Assembly (NCBI RefSeq): GCF_039523795.1
Contig: NZ_BAAAFZ010000031.1
Span: forward strand, 1 to 45,559
Direction of reading: 5' to 3'
DNA length: 45,559 nt
DNA from: Craurococcus roseus
GTDB taxonomy: Bacteria > Pseudomonadota > Alphaproteobacteria > Acetobacterales > Acetobacteraceae
Part shown: one piece after another, positions 1-10,477 of the stretch
Layout: each line of letters opens with the position of its first letter
Numbering within the stretch: position 1 is the stretch's first letter
Position numbers and translations under genes: made by a program
The notes under the pieces: model-generated
Databases searched by the model: none
Told to the model about the DNA's origin: nothing
What the model saw: the letters and a program-made list of their open reading frames with translations, nothing else

Positions 1-822
1 CCGTGCCGCCCTCGCCGCCGCCGCGGCGCAGCGCGCCGCCGAACACGAGCGCATCCGCCAGCGCCGCACCGAGGAGCGCCGCCACCGCGACGCCGACCCC
101 GCCGAGCGGGCGGCCCACGACGCCGCGCCCGCGCGCGCCCGCGCCGGGGCCGAGAAGACGCGCCGCCGCCGCCGCCCGCCCGCCGGCAGCAAGGTCCGCT
201 ACTCCCCCACCGCCCCTGGGAGCCGCTGTCCGACGACGAGTGGGCCGTCCTTTCCCCCTTCGTCGTGCGCGGCGCGGGCGCGGGCCGGCCCGTGCGCGCC
301 CCGCGCGGGCGCCTGGGCGCGATCTTCTGGATGGCCGCGCACCTCCTCCCCGGCCCCGGCTGGTCGCCCGCCCCCTGGCGGACGCTCCCGCCCCGGTTCG
401 GCAAGCGCGACACCGTGGCCCGCCAGTCCCGCCGCTGGGCGCAGGCCGGCCTCTGGACCCGCCTCCTCGAAGCGCTCGCCGGGCCGGACTGCCCCGGCAT
501 CGCCATCCTCCGCCGCCTCGGGTCCTGGATCTGCCGCACCTACCGCCGCGCCTGGCGCATCCTGGGCGTCCGGGGCGTCGCGCTCGCCCGCCGCCTCGGC
601 TTCCTGTCCGCGCTGCGCGGCCCGCCCTGGTTCCTGCCCGACCCCCATTTGTCCGAAAGCATCAAAGGCGAGTTCCGCCGCCTCCGAAGGTGCCTGCACG
701 AGAAGGGCAAGGCGGCGATGCGCGCCATGCTGCCCTGCCCGGATTTCTTCCGCGCGGCCGACAAGCTGCTCTGGGCCGCCAGCGGAGGCCGCCGGATCAA
801 CCGCCACCTGGCCCCGCCGTGA
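1..822 (+). pseudogene. IS5-type transposase fragment, partial at the window edge
   Basis: The reading frame over about 217-822 encodes a DUF4096-type transposase N-terminal region, seen as W-E-P-L-S-D-D-E-W near 217-243, then a GRP motif, an A-I-F-W-M segment and F-G-K-R-D-T-V-A-R. These are the usual landmarks of the IS5 superfamily N-terminus. The rest of the frame is Arg-rich and I see no DDE catalytic core in it. Upstream, bases 2-210 read in another frame as a charged, Arg/Ala-rich helical segment that looks like protein, so a frame break near 205-220 is likely. The frame is open to the left edge, so the true start is unknown. It is probably a dead or partial insertion sequence. No terminal inverted repeats were recognised. 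Confidence 0.5.
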
Positions 823-1177
823 CGGGCGCCGGCGAACGGCAACACCGTGCCGCTCACCGTGTCCGTGGAGGACCCGGGTGTGGGGGCCCGCGCCAACGCC
901 CCGGGGCCGGCGGCGAAGGGTGGCGACCGGGCGAACCCTCGCACCCGAACCCGGCCCGCTGGCGCGGCCGGTCCATCGCGGCCAAGCTGGAGGGGCGATG
1001 ACACGCCCCCGCCGCCCCGGTTCCGGCAGGCCGCGACCGCGCGCGAACGTCCGCCCGGCGGGCCGTGGCGCGAGCGTACCCCGCTTGCCCGACTTGGCCG
1101 CGGCGCCCGTGCCGCGCGTCCTGGAAGGAGAAGGGCGATGAGGCGGTCCACCCGAAGGCCGTGCGGAGCGGGGCGGG
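823..1177. other. Intergenic stretch without a recognised gene
   Basis: This stretch of about 355 bases lies between the transposase remnant and the gamma-glutamyltransferase. Several frames are open because of the high GC, but none resembles a family I can name with confidence. A short SoxY-like string near 832-876 is discussed among the rejected items. No clear promoter or terminator was seen. Confidence 0.5.
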
Positions 1178-2815
1178 ATGCCGCGTCCTGAGCGCCGCTT
1201 GCCCCGCCCGCGCGCCATGATCGTCGCCCCGCAGCCGGAGGCGGTGGAGGCGGGCGCCGCCGTCCTCGCCGCCGGCGGCAACGCGCTGGACGCCGTGCTC
1301 GCCTGCGCCCTCGCGCAAGGCGTGGTGGACCCGATGATGTGCGGCGTCGGCGGCCTCGGCGTGCTGCACCTGTTCGACCCCGCGACGGGCGATCACCGCG
1401 TGCTGGACGGCCTCGCCACCTGCCCGGCCGCCTGCGCCGAAGGCATGTGGGAAGAACTGTTCGAGCGCGAGTGCCCGGACGGTTACGGCTACGTGCTGCG
1501 CGGCAACGTCAACGAGCTGGGCCACGCCGCCGTCGCCACGCCCGGGATACTCCGCGCCTTCGCCGAGGCGCACCGGCGCTGGGGCCGCCGCCCCTGGGCC
1601 GGCCTGTTCGAGCCGGCGATGGCGCTGGCCACCGAGGGCTGGCTGGTGCGCCCCCACGTGGCGGCGATGTTCGCCTTGGACGAGGCCGCCTACGGCCGCC
1701 GACCCTACCGCGACAAGCTCGCCTTCACGGAGGACGGCGCGCGGCTCTACCTGCGCCCGGACGGCTCGCCGAAGCGGGTCGGCGACGCCGTGCGGAACCC
1801 GGACCTCGCGCGCACGCTCTCCGCGCTCGCCCGGAACGGGGCGGAGGAATTCTACTCGGGCGGCATCGCGCGGCGCATCGCGGACGGGATGGCGCAGGCG
1901 GGCGGGCTGCTGTCCGCGGCGGACCTCGACGGCTTCCGCGCGGAGGAGGCCGCGCCGCTCACGGTGGGCTACCGCGGCAGGACAGTCGCCGTGCCGCCGC
2001 CGCCGGCCGGCGGGATCATGGTGGCCGAGATGCTCCGCATCCTGGAGCGGTTCGACCTCCCGGCGCTCGGCCACAACAGCGCGGAGCACATGCGCGTGGT
2101 GGCGGAGGCGATGAAGGTCGCCGGCCGGGACAAGGACCGCCACGTCGGCGACCCGCGCTTCGTGCCGCCGTTGCCGGACCACCTGCTGTCCGACGCCTAC
2201 GCGGACGGGCGCGCCGCCGCCATCCGCGCCGGCGAGAAGACCCATCTGCCGCGGACGGGCTCGGACGGGGAGCACACCACCACGGTGTCCTGCGTGGATG
2301 CGGACGGCATGGTCGTCTCGCTGACCCACACCCTCGGCGTGCCCTCCGGCGTGATCCCGGCCGGGACGGGCTTCATGCTCAACGGCGCGATGAACTGGTG
2401 CGACCCGCGGCCGGGCCGCGCCGGCTCCATCGCGCCCGGCAAGAAGCGCTTCTCCTCCATGACGCCGACGGTCGTGCTGGAGGAAGGGCGGGCGGTCGCC
2501 ACGATGGGCGCGCCGGGCGGCGCCTGGATACCGATCGCCATCCTGCAGGCGCTGGTGAACCTGCTCGACTTCGGCATGGGGATGCAGGAAGCGGTGCAGG
2601 CGCCGCGCTTCAGCGCGACGAGCGACGCGGTGGACGTTTCCAACCGCATCCCGCGCTCGGCGCAACGCGAACTGGAGGCGATGGGCTACGAGGTGCGCCG
2701 CTCGCCCTTGAGCTACCCCTTCGCCGCCGTCCACGGCATCTCGATGTGGGACGGGCGCCTCGAAGGCGGCGCCGACCCGCAGCGCGACGGGCTGGCGGCG
2801 GGCGTCGCGGCGTGA
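1178..2815 (+). CDS. Gamma-glutamyltransferase family protein
   Basis: The protein has 545 residues and belongs to the Ntn-hydrolase gamma-glutamyltransferase family. These enzymes self-cleave and transfer or hydrolyse gamma-glutamyl groups of glutathione and related amides. The N-terminal A-G-G-N-A-L-D-A signature lies near residues 28-35. The E-H-T-T-T-V-S-C-V-D motif puts the likely autoprocessing and nucleophilic threonine at Thr367. A downstream P-G-G-A-W block matches the glycine-rich substrate pocket. There is no Sec signal, so a cytoplasmic or acylase-like role (as in cephalosporin-acylase-type members) is possible. ATG 1178 is used; ATG 1217 is an alternative that sits right at the start of homology. 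The stop overlaps the GTG start of the next gene, a Bug-type binding protein, which suggests translational coupling and a shared substrate. Confidence 0.85.
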   Translation: MPRPERRLPRPRAMIVAPQPEAVEAGAAVLAAGGNALDAVLACALAQGVVDPMMCGVGGLGVLHLFDPATGDHRVLDGLATCPAACAEGMWEELFERECPDGYGYVLRGNVNELGHAAVATPGILRAFAEAHRRWGRRPWAGLFEPAMALATEGWLVRPHVAAMFALDEAAYGRRPYRDKLAFTEDGARLYLRPDGSPKRVGDAVRNPDLARTLSALARNGAEEFYSGGIARRIADGMAQAGGLLSAADLDGFRAEEAAPLTVGYRGRTVAVPPPPAGGIMVAEMLRILERFDLPALGHNSAEHMRVVAEAMKVAGRDKDRHVGDPRFVPPLPDHLLSDAYADGRAAAIRAGEKTHLPRTGSDGEHTTTVSCVDADGMVVSLTHTLGVPSGVIPAGTGFMLNGAMNWCDPRPGRAGSIAPGKKRFSSMTPTVVLEEGRAVATMGAPGGAWIPIAILQALVNLLDFGMGMQEAVQAPRFSATSDAVDVSNRIPRSAQRELEAMGYEVRRSPLSYPFAAVHGISMWDGRLEGGADPQRDGLAAGVAA

Positions 2816-3792
2816 CGCGCCGCCGCTCCGCCTTCGGCCTCGCCATGGCGGCCGGCCTCGCCGCTCCGGCGCTCGGCCAGGCGCCCTGGCCGCGGGCGCG
2901 GCCGATCAACCTGATCGTGCCCTTCGCGCCCGGCGGCACCACGGACATCGTCGCCCGCATCCTCGCCGGCGAGCTGTCCCGGCGCCTCGACCAGTCCGTG
3001 GTGGTGGAGAACCGGCCCGGCGCGGGGGCCATGCTCGGCACCGGGCAGGCCGCGCGGGCCGCGCCGGACGGCTACACGCTGGTCCTTTCCGTCATCAGCG
3101 CCATGGTGGTCGGCAAGGTCCTCGGCGGCGACCGCGTCCCGTGGGACCCGGACCGGGACTTCGCGCACGTGGCGATGGTGATGAGCACGCCGTACCTCAT
3201 CCTCGTGCGGCCCGACCTGCCGATCCGCACGCCGGCCGACCTGGCGGCCGAGGCGCGGCGGCGGCCGGACGCGCTCAGCTACGGCACGTCCGGGATCGGC
3301 TCCATGCCGCACCTCGTCATGCTGCGCTTCCTGGCCGCCGCCGGCGGCCTCGCCATGGCGCACGTGCCGTACCGGGGCGGGGCGCAGATCGCCACGGACA
3401 TCGCCGCCGGCACCCTGCCGATGATGGTGGACAGCCTGACGGCGGCCAGCGCCAACATCCGCAGCGGCGCCCTGCGCCCGTTGGCGCACACCTGGCCCGA
3501 GCGCGTCCCGGCCTTCCCGGACATCCCGACCTTCCGCGAACTGGGCTTCGCCGACCTGGTGGTGGACGGCTGGTCCGGCATCGCCGCGCCCGCGCGCACG
3601 CCGCGCCCGGTCCTCGAACGGCTCGCGGCCGCGACGCGCGAAGCCCTGGAAGCGCCCGATGTCGTCCGCCGCTACGCGGAAACCGCGACCGCCCCCGGCC
3701 GCGTCTTCCTGGAGGACGCCCAGCGCTTCGTGCGCGAGGAACTCGCGGTCTGGGCGCCCGTCGTCCGCGCTTCCGGCGCCGCGTCGGACTGA
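2812..3792 (+). CDS. Tripartite tricarboxylate transporter-type (Bug/TctC) periplasmic binding protein
   Basis: The protein has 326 residues with an N-terminal twin-arginine or Sec-like signal (T-R-R-R-S-A-F-G-L, then an Ala-rich core ending near A-L-G-Q-A). The mature part shows Bug family landmarks: P-I-N-L-I-V-P-F-A-P-G-G-T-T-D near residues 29-43, V-V-V-E-N-R-P-G-A-G-A, and H-V-P-Y-R-G-G-A. Bug proteins capture carboxylates or amides in the periplasm. No TctA/TctB membrane partner lies nearby, which is usual for these expanded families. The GTG start at 2812 overlaps the stop of the preceding gamma-glutamyltransferase gene. The ligand cannot be told from sequence. Confidence 0.85.
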   Translation: MTRRRSAFGLAMAAGLAAPALGQAPWPRARPINLIVPFAPGGTTDIVARILAGELSRRLDQSVVVENRPGAGAMLGTGQAARAAPDGYTLVLSVISAMVVGKVLGGDRVPWDPDRDFAHVAMVMSTPYLILVRPDLPIRTPADLAAEARRRPDALSYGTSGIGSMPHLVMLRFLAAAGGLAMAHVPYRGGAQIATDIAAGTLPMMVDSLTAASANIRSGALRPLAHTWPERVPAFPDIPTFRELGFADLVVDGWSGIAAPARTPRPVLERLAAATREALEAPDVVRRYAETATAPGRVFLEDAQRFVREELAVWAPVVRASGAASD

Positions 3793-3823
3793 CGCCCCAC
3801 CGGCCGCCGCAAGGATCTCCCCG

Positions 3824-5056
3824 ATGCGCACAACCGTCCTGACCAACGCCCGCATCGTCGACGGCACCGCGCCGGAGCCGGGGGCTCCCGTCCGCGTGGT
3901 GGTCGAGGGCGGCCTGATCCGCGAGGTGTCCGCCACGGCCGCGATCCCGGGCGGCGCGCGGGTGGTCGACCTGCGCGGCCGAACGCTGATGCCGGGGCTG
4001 ATCGACGCCCACGTCCACGTGGTCGCCGTCGTCGCCAGCCTGGCCCAGAACGCCGCGCTGCCGGACTCGCTGGTCGCCGCGCGCTCGATCCGCCTGCAAC
4101 GCGAGATGCTGATGCGCGGCTTCACCACCGTGCGCGACGTGGGCGGCGCCGACCGCGGGCAGGCCGCGGCGGTCGAGGAGGGCACCGTCCTGGGCCCGCG
4201 CATGGTCATCGCGGGCAAGGCGCTGAGCCAGACCGGCGGCCACTGCGACTTCCGCGGGCCCTACGACGCAAGCCAGTACCGCTTCGCCGGCCGGCTCGGT
4301 TCGCTCGGCCGGCTGTGCGACGGCGTGCCGGAGGTGCGGCGCGCCGCCCGCGAGGAGATCAAGGCCGGTGCGGACTTCATCAAGATCATGGCGAACGGCG
4401 GCGTGGCCTCGCCCACGGACCCGATCCACTTCTTGGGCTTTTCCCGCGAGGAGGTCGCGGCCGCGGTGGAGGAGGCGGAGAACGCCGGCACCTACGTGTC
4501 GGCGCACCTCTACACGGACGCCGGCATCCGCCGCGCGGTGGAGTGCGGCGTCCACTCGCTGGAGCACTGCAACCTCATCACGCCGGAGACGGCGCACTTG
4601 GCCGCGGCGCGCGGCGCGGTGGCGGTGCCGACGCTCGTCACCTACGACAAGCTGGCCGAGGAGGGCGAGGCGCTCGGCATCGCCCCGGAGTCGCTGGCCA
4701 AGATCGACGTGGTGCGCCGCGCCGGCCTGGAGTCGCTCGGCGTCATGCACGAGGCGGGTCTGCCCATGGCCTACGGCAGCGACCTGCTGGGCGAGATGCA
4801 CCGGCACCAGTCGGAGGAATTCGTGATCCGCGGCCGCGTGCTGCCGGCCCAGGCGGTGATCGCCTCCGCCACGGGCATCGCCGCGCGCCTGTGCCGCATG
4901 GAGGGCCGCATCGGCGTCGTCGCGCCGGGCGCCTTCGCCGACCTCGTCGTCGTGGACGGCGACCCGCTCGCCGACCTCTCGCTGCTCACGGGCCAGGGGC
5001 GCCACATGCCGCTGATCATGAAGGGCGGCGAGATCGTCAAGCACGCCGCATGGTGA
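3824..5056 (+). CDS. Metal-dependent amidohydrolase family protein
   Basis: The protein has 410 residues with an amidohydrolase (imidazolonepropionase/prolidase-like) layout. An N-terminal beta-sandwich strand (I-V-D-G-T near residue 11) is followed by the metal-binding G-L-I-D-A-H-V-H motif near residues 60-67. Later come V-S-A-H-L-Y, H-S-L-E-H-C and an Asp-containing Y-G-S-D-L segment. The C-terminus returns to the sandwich with G-A-F-A-D-L-V-V-V-D. The ATG at 3824 has an AAGGATC Shine-Dalgarno just upstream. Its stop overlaps the next permease start by 7 bases, linking it to the ABC importer that follows. The substrate is unknown; a cyclic amide or dipeptide is plausible given the neighbouring gamma-glutamyltransferase. 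Confidence 0.85.
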   Translation: MRTTVLTNARIVDGTAPEPGAPVRVVVEGGLIREVSATAAIPGGARVVDLRGRTLMPGLIDAHVHVVAVVASLAQNAALPDSLVAARSIRLQREMLMRGFTTVRDVGGADRGQAAAVEEGTVLGPRMVIAGKALSQTGGHCDFRGPYDASQYRFAGRLGSLGRLCDGVPEVRRAAREEIKAGADFIKIMANGGVASPTDPIHFLGFSREEVAAAVEEAENAGTYVSAHLYTDAGIRRAVECGVHSLEHCNLITPETAHLAAARGAVAVPTLVTYDKLAEEGEALGIAPESLAKIDVVRRAGLESLGVMHEAGLPMAYGSDLLGEMHRHQSEEFVIRGRVLPAQAVIASATGIAARLCRMEGRIGVVAPGAFADLVVVDGDPLADLSLLTGQGRHMPLIMKGGEIVKHAAW

Positions 5057-5862
5057 GCCCGCCTTCGCCCGGCCGCCTCGCCTTCGGCGCCTGCGTGTTC
5101 TTCGCCTTCGCGCTGATGCTCGCCCCCGTAGTCACCGTCATGGCCATCAGCGTGTTCCGGCAGGAGATCGTGTCCTTCCCGCCGCCGGGCTTCACCCTCG
5201 AATGGTACGCCAACGCCTGGCAGCGGCAGGAATTCGCGCGCGGCTTCCTGTCCAGCCTCCAGGTGGCGCTGCTGGCGACGCTGGTGGGCGTGCCGCTCGG
5301 CACCGCCGCGGCCTTCGCTCTGGTGCGCGCCCGGCCGCCCGGCGGCTCCGCCCTGAACACGCTGCTGCTCGGGCCGTTGGCGGTCCCCGGCGTGGTGGCC
5401 GGCACCGCGCTGTACATGTTCTACCTGCGCGCGGAGTTCTGGCTGGACCGCGACATCACCTCGACCTTAGAAGGGCTGGTGGCCGCGCACGCGCTGCTGA
5501 CGATCCCCTGGACGGTGCGGCTGGTGACGGCGAGCCTGCAAGGGCTCGACCTGTCGGTGGAGGAGGCCGCGGCCAACCTCGGCGCGCGGCCGTTCACCGT
5601 GTTCCGGCGGGTGACGCTGCCGGCCATGCGCCCGGGCATCATCGCCGCCTGCCTGTTCTCCTTCATCCAGAGCTTCGAGAACCTGGAGCTGAGCCTGCTG
5701 CTGGTCGGCCCCGGCCGCACGACGCTGCCGGTCGCTATGCTCAACTACCTGGAGTTCCGCATCGACCCCACCCTCGCGGCCGTGGCCACGGTGCAGATCC
5801 TGCTGGTGGGGGCGCTGATGCTGGTCACGGACCGCTTCGTCTCGATAGCGAGGGTCGTATGA
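5050..5862 (+). CDS. ABC transporter permease, PotC-like
   Basis: The protein has 270 residues and about six hydrophobic segments. It carries the EAA loop characteristic of binding-protein-dependent permeases, visible as V-E-E-A-A-A-N-L-G-A-R-P near residue 173. Similarity in layout is to the PotC/YdcV permeases of polyamine-type importers. It pairs with the permease at 8023, which has a matching E-E-A-A-A-N-L-G-A-R-P loop, to form the membrane channel. The start overlaps the amidohydrolase gene. A 12-codon open frame (5860-5898) bridges to the ATPase gene and probably only maintains coupling. Confidence 0.88.
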   Translation: MVSPPSPGRLAFGACVFFAFALMLAPVVTVMAISVFRQEIVSFPPPGFTLEWYANAWQRQEFARGFLSSLQVALLATLVGVPLGTAAAFALVRARPPGGSALNTLLLGPLAVPGVVAGTALYMFYLRAEFWLDRDITSTLEGLVAAHALLTIPWTVRLVTASLQGLDLSVEEAAANLGARPFTVFRRVTLPAMRPGIIAACLFSFIQSFENLELSLLLVGPGRTTLPVAMLNYLEFRIDPTLAAVATVQILLVGALMLVTDRFVSIARVV

Positions 5863-5896
5863 CGCCCGACCGCGCCGCCGGCGGGGAGGGGAGCTG

Positions 5897-6972
<1,076 letters not shown>

Positions 6973-6976
<4 letters not shown>

Positions 6977-8016
6977 CCATCAGCCGACGCGGAACGCTCG
7001 CAGCCGGTGCCGCCGCCTTCGCCGCCGCGGCGGCCGGCCTCCCGGGCGTCCCCGCCCGCGCCCAGGCCAAGCAGGTGGTGGTGGGCACATGGGGCGGCGA
7101 CTACGGGGAGCTGCTGCGGCAGAACATCGACGTCCCCTTGATGCAGCCGCAGGGCATCGAGGTGCTGCAGGACGTCGCCAACGCCGACCCGCGCAAGACC
7201 AAGATGCTGGCGGAGCGGCAGGCCCGGCGCGGGACCTTCGACGTGTCCTGCCTGTCGGACACCGACATGCACATGATGGCGCAGCAGAACACGCTGGACG
7301 CGCTGGACACCGCCAAGCTGCCCCGCGCCGGCAGCGTGGTGGCCGGCCTGCGCAAGCCTTACGCCGTGCCGCACATCTATTCGGCGCTGGCGCTGCTCTA
7401 CAACCCGGACAAGGTGGCGGCGCCGCCCAAGGGCTTCGCCGACATGTGGGACCCGAAGTACCGCGGCCGCGTCGGCTTCTCCGACATCCTGTACTCCACC
7501 AACACCTTCGCCGCCGCCGTGGCGGGCGGGGGCGGCTTCGGCGACTACGAGCCGGCCAAGCGCAAGCTGATGGAGCTGCGCTCGCTGGACGCCAAGATCT
7601 ACCCCTCGAACGAGGCGCTGGCGGCGGCGCTGAAGGGCGAGGAGGTGTGGCTGACGCCCATGTGGCTGGCGCGCGGCTACATGTGGCAGAAGGCCGGCAT
7701 CCCGCTGCGCCACGTCGTGCCGCAGGAAGGCGCCTACGCCATCGTCTTCGAGGCGGCCGTGCCGCGCAACAGCCGCAACAAGGACAACGCCTACGCCTAC
7801 CTGAACGCCATGCTGCAACCGCAGGCGCAGACGGCCTTCGCCGACCGGATGGGCTACCTGCCCACCGTTACGGACGCCACCCTGCCGCCCGCCATCGCGG
7901 AGCGGATCAGCCTGAACGAGGCCGACCAAGCGCGGCTGCGGGCGCCCGACTACGACTACCTGCTCCGCGCCCACGGGGACATCCTCGACTTCTGGAACAA
8001 GCAGTTCAAGGCCTGA
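6973..8016 (+). CDS. ABC transporter substrate-binding protein, PotD-like, Tat-exported
   Basis: The protein has 347 residues. The N-terminus carries a twin-arginine motif (S-R-R-G-T-L) followed by an Ala-rich hydrophobic core and a V-P-A-R-A-Q-A cleavage region. The mature protein has the G-T-W-G-G-D-Y-G-E start and N-P-D-K-V segment of the PotD-like extracellular solute-binding family. It should deliver the ligand to the permeases encoded on either side. The family includes polyamine, opine and amino-acid-derivative binders, so the ligand is open. Confidence 0.88.
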
Positions 8017-8022
8017 CCCCGC

Positions 8023-8853
8023 GTGGCCGCCGCGCTCGTCCTCCCGGCGGGGGTGCTGGTGTCGCTGCTCCTGGTGGCGCCCATGCTGCTGCTGTTCCGC
8101 ATCTCGCTGAACGAGCACAGCCCGACCGAGATGATGGTGGAGGCGCTGACCGCGGCCAATTACCTGCGCGCCGTCGCGGACCCGTACTACCGGCAGGTCC
8201 TGCTGACCACGCTCGCGGTGGCCACGGGCAGCACGTTCCTGGCGCTCGCCGTCGGCTTCCCCGCCGCGTACTGGCTGGCCCGCATGGAGAGCCGCTGGAA
8301 GAGCTTGGCCACGATCCTGGTGCTGTTCCCGCTGCTGGTCGGTAACGTGGTGCGCGCGGCCGGCTGGCTGGCGCTGCTCGGCAACGAGGGGGCGATCAAC
8401 GCCGCGCTGCGCGGCCTGGGCGTCGTCTCGGCGCCGCTGCCGCTGCTCTACAACACCGGCGCCGTCGTGGCGGGGATCGTCGCCGTGGTGCTGCCCTACA
8501 TGATCCTGACGCTCTCGGCCGTGATCGAGAGCATCCCGCGGCAGGCCGAGGAGGCGGCCGCGAACCTGGGGGCGAGGCCGCTGGCGGTGTTCCGCCGCGT
8601 GGTGCTGCCCTTGGCGCTGCCCGGCGTCGCCGCGGGCTCGGTGCTGGTGTTCGTGCTGTGCATGAACACCTACGCCACCGCCATCCTGCTGGGCGGCCCG
8701 CAGTTCAAGATGATGGCGCCGGCCGTGTACGACCAGTTCGTGCGCGGCAACAACTGGCCGTTCGGCGCCGCGCTCGCCTTCATCCTGCTCGGCATCACGC
8801 TGGCGCTGACGGTGGCCGGCAGCGCCGCGCTCGGCCGGAGGTACCGCCGATGA
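8023..8853 (+). CDS. ABC transporter permease, PotB-like
   Basis: The protein has 276 residues with multiple hydrophobic helices and an EAA loop (A-E-E-A-A-A-N-L-G-A-R-P near residue 180). It uses a GTG start 6 bases after the preceding stop. It completes a full importer: binding protein, ATPase and two permeases within 5.0-8.9 kb. The importer is flanked by two different amidohydrolase genes, which suggests that the imported compound is hydrolysed in the cell. Confidence 0.88.
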   Translation: MAAALVLPAGVLVSLLLVAPMLLLFRISLNEHSPTEMMVEALTAANYLRAVADPYYRQVLLTTLAVATGSTFLALAVGFPAAYWLARMESRWKSLATILVLFPLLVGNVVRAAGWLALLGNEGAINAALRGLGVVSAPLPLLYNTGAVVAGIVAVVLPYMILTLSAVIESIPRQAEEAAANLGARPLAVFRRVVLPLALPGVAAGSVLVFVLCMNTYATAILLGGPQFKMMAPAVYDQFVRGNNWPFGAALAFILLGITLALTVAGSAALGRRYRR

Positions 8854-8872
8854 CACCGCGGGGGGAAACGCC

Positions 8873-10477
8873 ATGACGGACGGCTCGGCTGGAGGCGACG
8901 CGCCGCGCGTCGGCGAGGAGATCACCGCCAAGAACGCCAAGCTCGGGATGCCGCCCGTGCCGGCGGCCACGGGGCGCGACCGCGGCGCCGGGCCGTTCCG
9001 CCGCTTGGTGCTGCGCGGCGCCACGGTGATCGACGGCACCGGCGCGCCGCCCTGGGGGCCGGTGGACATCGTCGTGGAGGAGGACCGGATCGCCGCCATC
9101 GTCGGCGTCGGCACGCCGGGCAAGCCCATAGACCCGTCCCGGCGCCCGCCGGCCGGCGACCACGAGATCGACTGCCACGGCAGGTTCGTCACGCCCGGCC
9201 TGATCGACTGCCACACCCACATCGGCGTGCCCTACCACGCGCTGCACGGCGCGGTGGCCCCGGCCGACTACGTGTACAAGCTTTGGCTCGCCCACGGCGT
9301 GACCACGGTGCGCGAGATGGGCTGCTTCAGCGGCCTCGGTTGGGTGACGGGGCAGCGCGACGCGTCCGCCGCCAACGCCATCGCGGCGCCGCGCATCCGG
9401 GCGCACCCTTACTTCCCCGCCGTCAACGACATGCTCAAGACCATCCACACGCCCGACGAGGCGCGCGAGTGGCTGCGGCGGGCCAAGGACGCCGGCGCGG
9501 ACGGCATCAAGTTCTTCGGGGCGCCGCCCGCCATCATGCGCGCGGCCCTGGAGGAGTGCGGCCGGCTCGGCCTGCGCACCGGCTGCCACCACGCGCAGCA
9601 GGCGGTCACGCGCATGAACGCGCTGACCACGGCGCGGTGGGGCCTCACCAGCGCGGAGCACTACTACGGCCTGCCGGAGGCGCTGTACGATGAGCGGGCC
9701 GTGCAGGACTACCCGCCCGGCTACAACTACAACGACGAGTATTTCCGCTTCTCCGCCGCCGGGCAGACCTTCCTGCAAGCCGCCGAGCCGGGCAGCGCCA
9801 AGTGGAACGAGGTGCTTGAGCGCTTCCTGGAGATCGACTTCACCTTCGTGCCCACCTTCACGATCTACGACGCCAACCGCGATCTGATGCGCTTCCGCCG
9901 CGCCGACTGGCACGACGGGTACACCTGGCCCAGCATGTGGCGGTACTTCCAGCCGGCCCGCGGCGGCCACGGCGCCTACTGGTATCGCTGGTCCGTCGCC
10001 AACGAGGTCGAGTGGAAGCAGCATTACCGGCTCTGGATGCGGTTCCTCAACGCCTACAAGAACCGCGGCGGGCGCGTCTGCACCGGCAGCGACTCCGGCT
10101 TCATCTTCCAGATCTTCGGCTACGGCTACGTCCGCGAGCTGGAGCTGCTGCAAGAAGCCGGCTTCAACCCGCTGGAAGTGCTGCGCTCGGCGACCATCCT
10201 GGGCGCCGAGCTGCTCGGCATCGACGGCGAGACCGGCAGCGTCGAGGTCGGCAAGGCCGCCGACCTCCTGGTGCTGGACGAGAACCCGCTGGACGACTTC
10301 AAGCTGCTCTACGGCACCGGCGCGCTGCGGCTGAACGACGACACCGGCAAGCCCGAATGGCGCCGGGCCCTGCGCCAAACCATCCGCGCCGGGCTCGTGT
10401 TCGACTGCGAAGAGCTGCTGGCCGACGTGCGCGCCATGGTGGCCGCCCAAAAGGAAGCCGAGGCGGCCGGGGCGTGA
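8873..10477 (+). CDS. Amidohydrolase family protein (second, divergent type)
   Basis: The protein has 534 residues. The metal-binding G-L-I-D-C-H-T-H motif lies near residues 109-116 after a beta-sandwich start (V-I-D-G-T-G-A-P). The barrel continues with C-H-H-A-Q-Q and S-A-E-H-Y-Y histidine motifs and a T-G-S-D-S-G segment supplying the catalytic Asp. The C-terminus has V-G-K-A-A-D-L-L-V-L-D-E-N-P, as in imidazolonepropionase-like hydrolases. It is longer than the family norm because of a Trp/Tyr-rich insert (residues about 280-390). Its stop overlaps the GTG start of the GTPase gene. Confidence 0.85.
   Translation: MTDGSAGGDAPRVGEEITAKNAKLGMPPVPAATGRDRGAGPFRRLVLRGATVIDGTGAPPWGPVDIVVEEDRIAAIVGVGTPGKPIDPSRRPPAGDHEIDCHGRFVTPGLIDCHTHIGVPYHALHGAVAPADYVYKLWLAHGVTTVREMGCFSGLGWVTGQRDASAANAIAAPRIRAHPYFPAVNDMLKTIHTPDEAREWLRRAKDAGADGIKFFGAPPAIMRAALEECGRLGLRTGCHHAQQAVTRMNALTTARWGLTSAEHYYGLPEALYDERAVQDYPPGYNYNDEYFRFSAAGQTFLQAAEPGSAKWNEVLERFLEIDFTFVPTFTIYDANRDLMRFRRADWHDGYTWPSMWRYFQPARGGHGAYWYRWSVANEVEWKQHYRLWMRFLNAYKNRGGRVCTGSDSGFIFQIFGYGYVRELELLQEAGFNPLEVLRSATILGAELLGIDGETGSVEVGKAADLLVLDENPLDDFKLLYGTGALRLNDDTGKPEWRRALRQTIRAGLVFDCEELLADVRAMVAAQKEAEAAGA

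Noticed and set aside
832..876. Short SoxY-like string (N-G-N-T-V-P-L-T-V-S-V) after the transposase remnant
   Set aside because: Only about a dozen residues match and the following sequence shows no SoxY similarity in any frame, so chance or an unprovable fossil is more likely.
854..2734. Long - strand open frame across the gamma-glutamyltransferase gene
   Set aside because: It is the antisense shadow of a well-recognised gene; its composition (His/Arg/Gly runs) is typical of GC-rich antisense frames.
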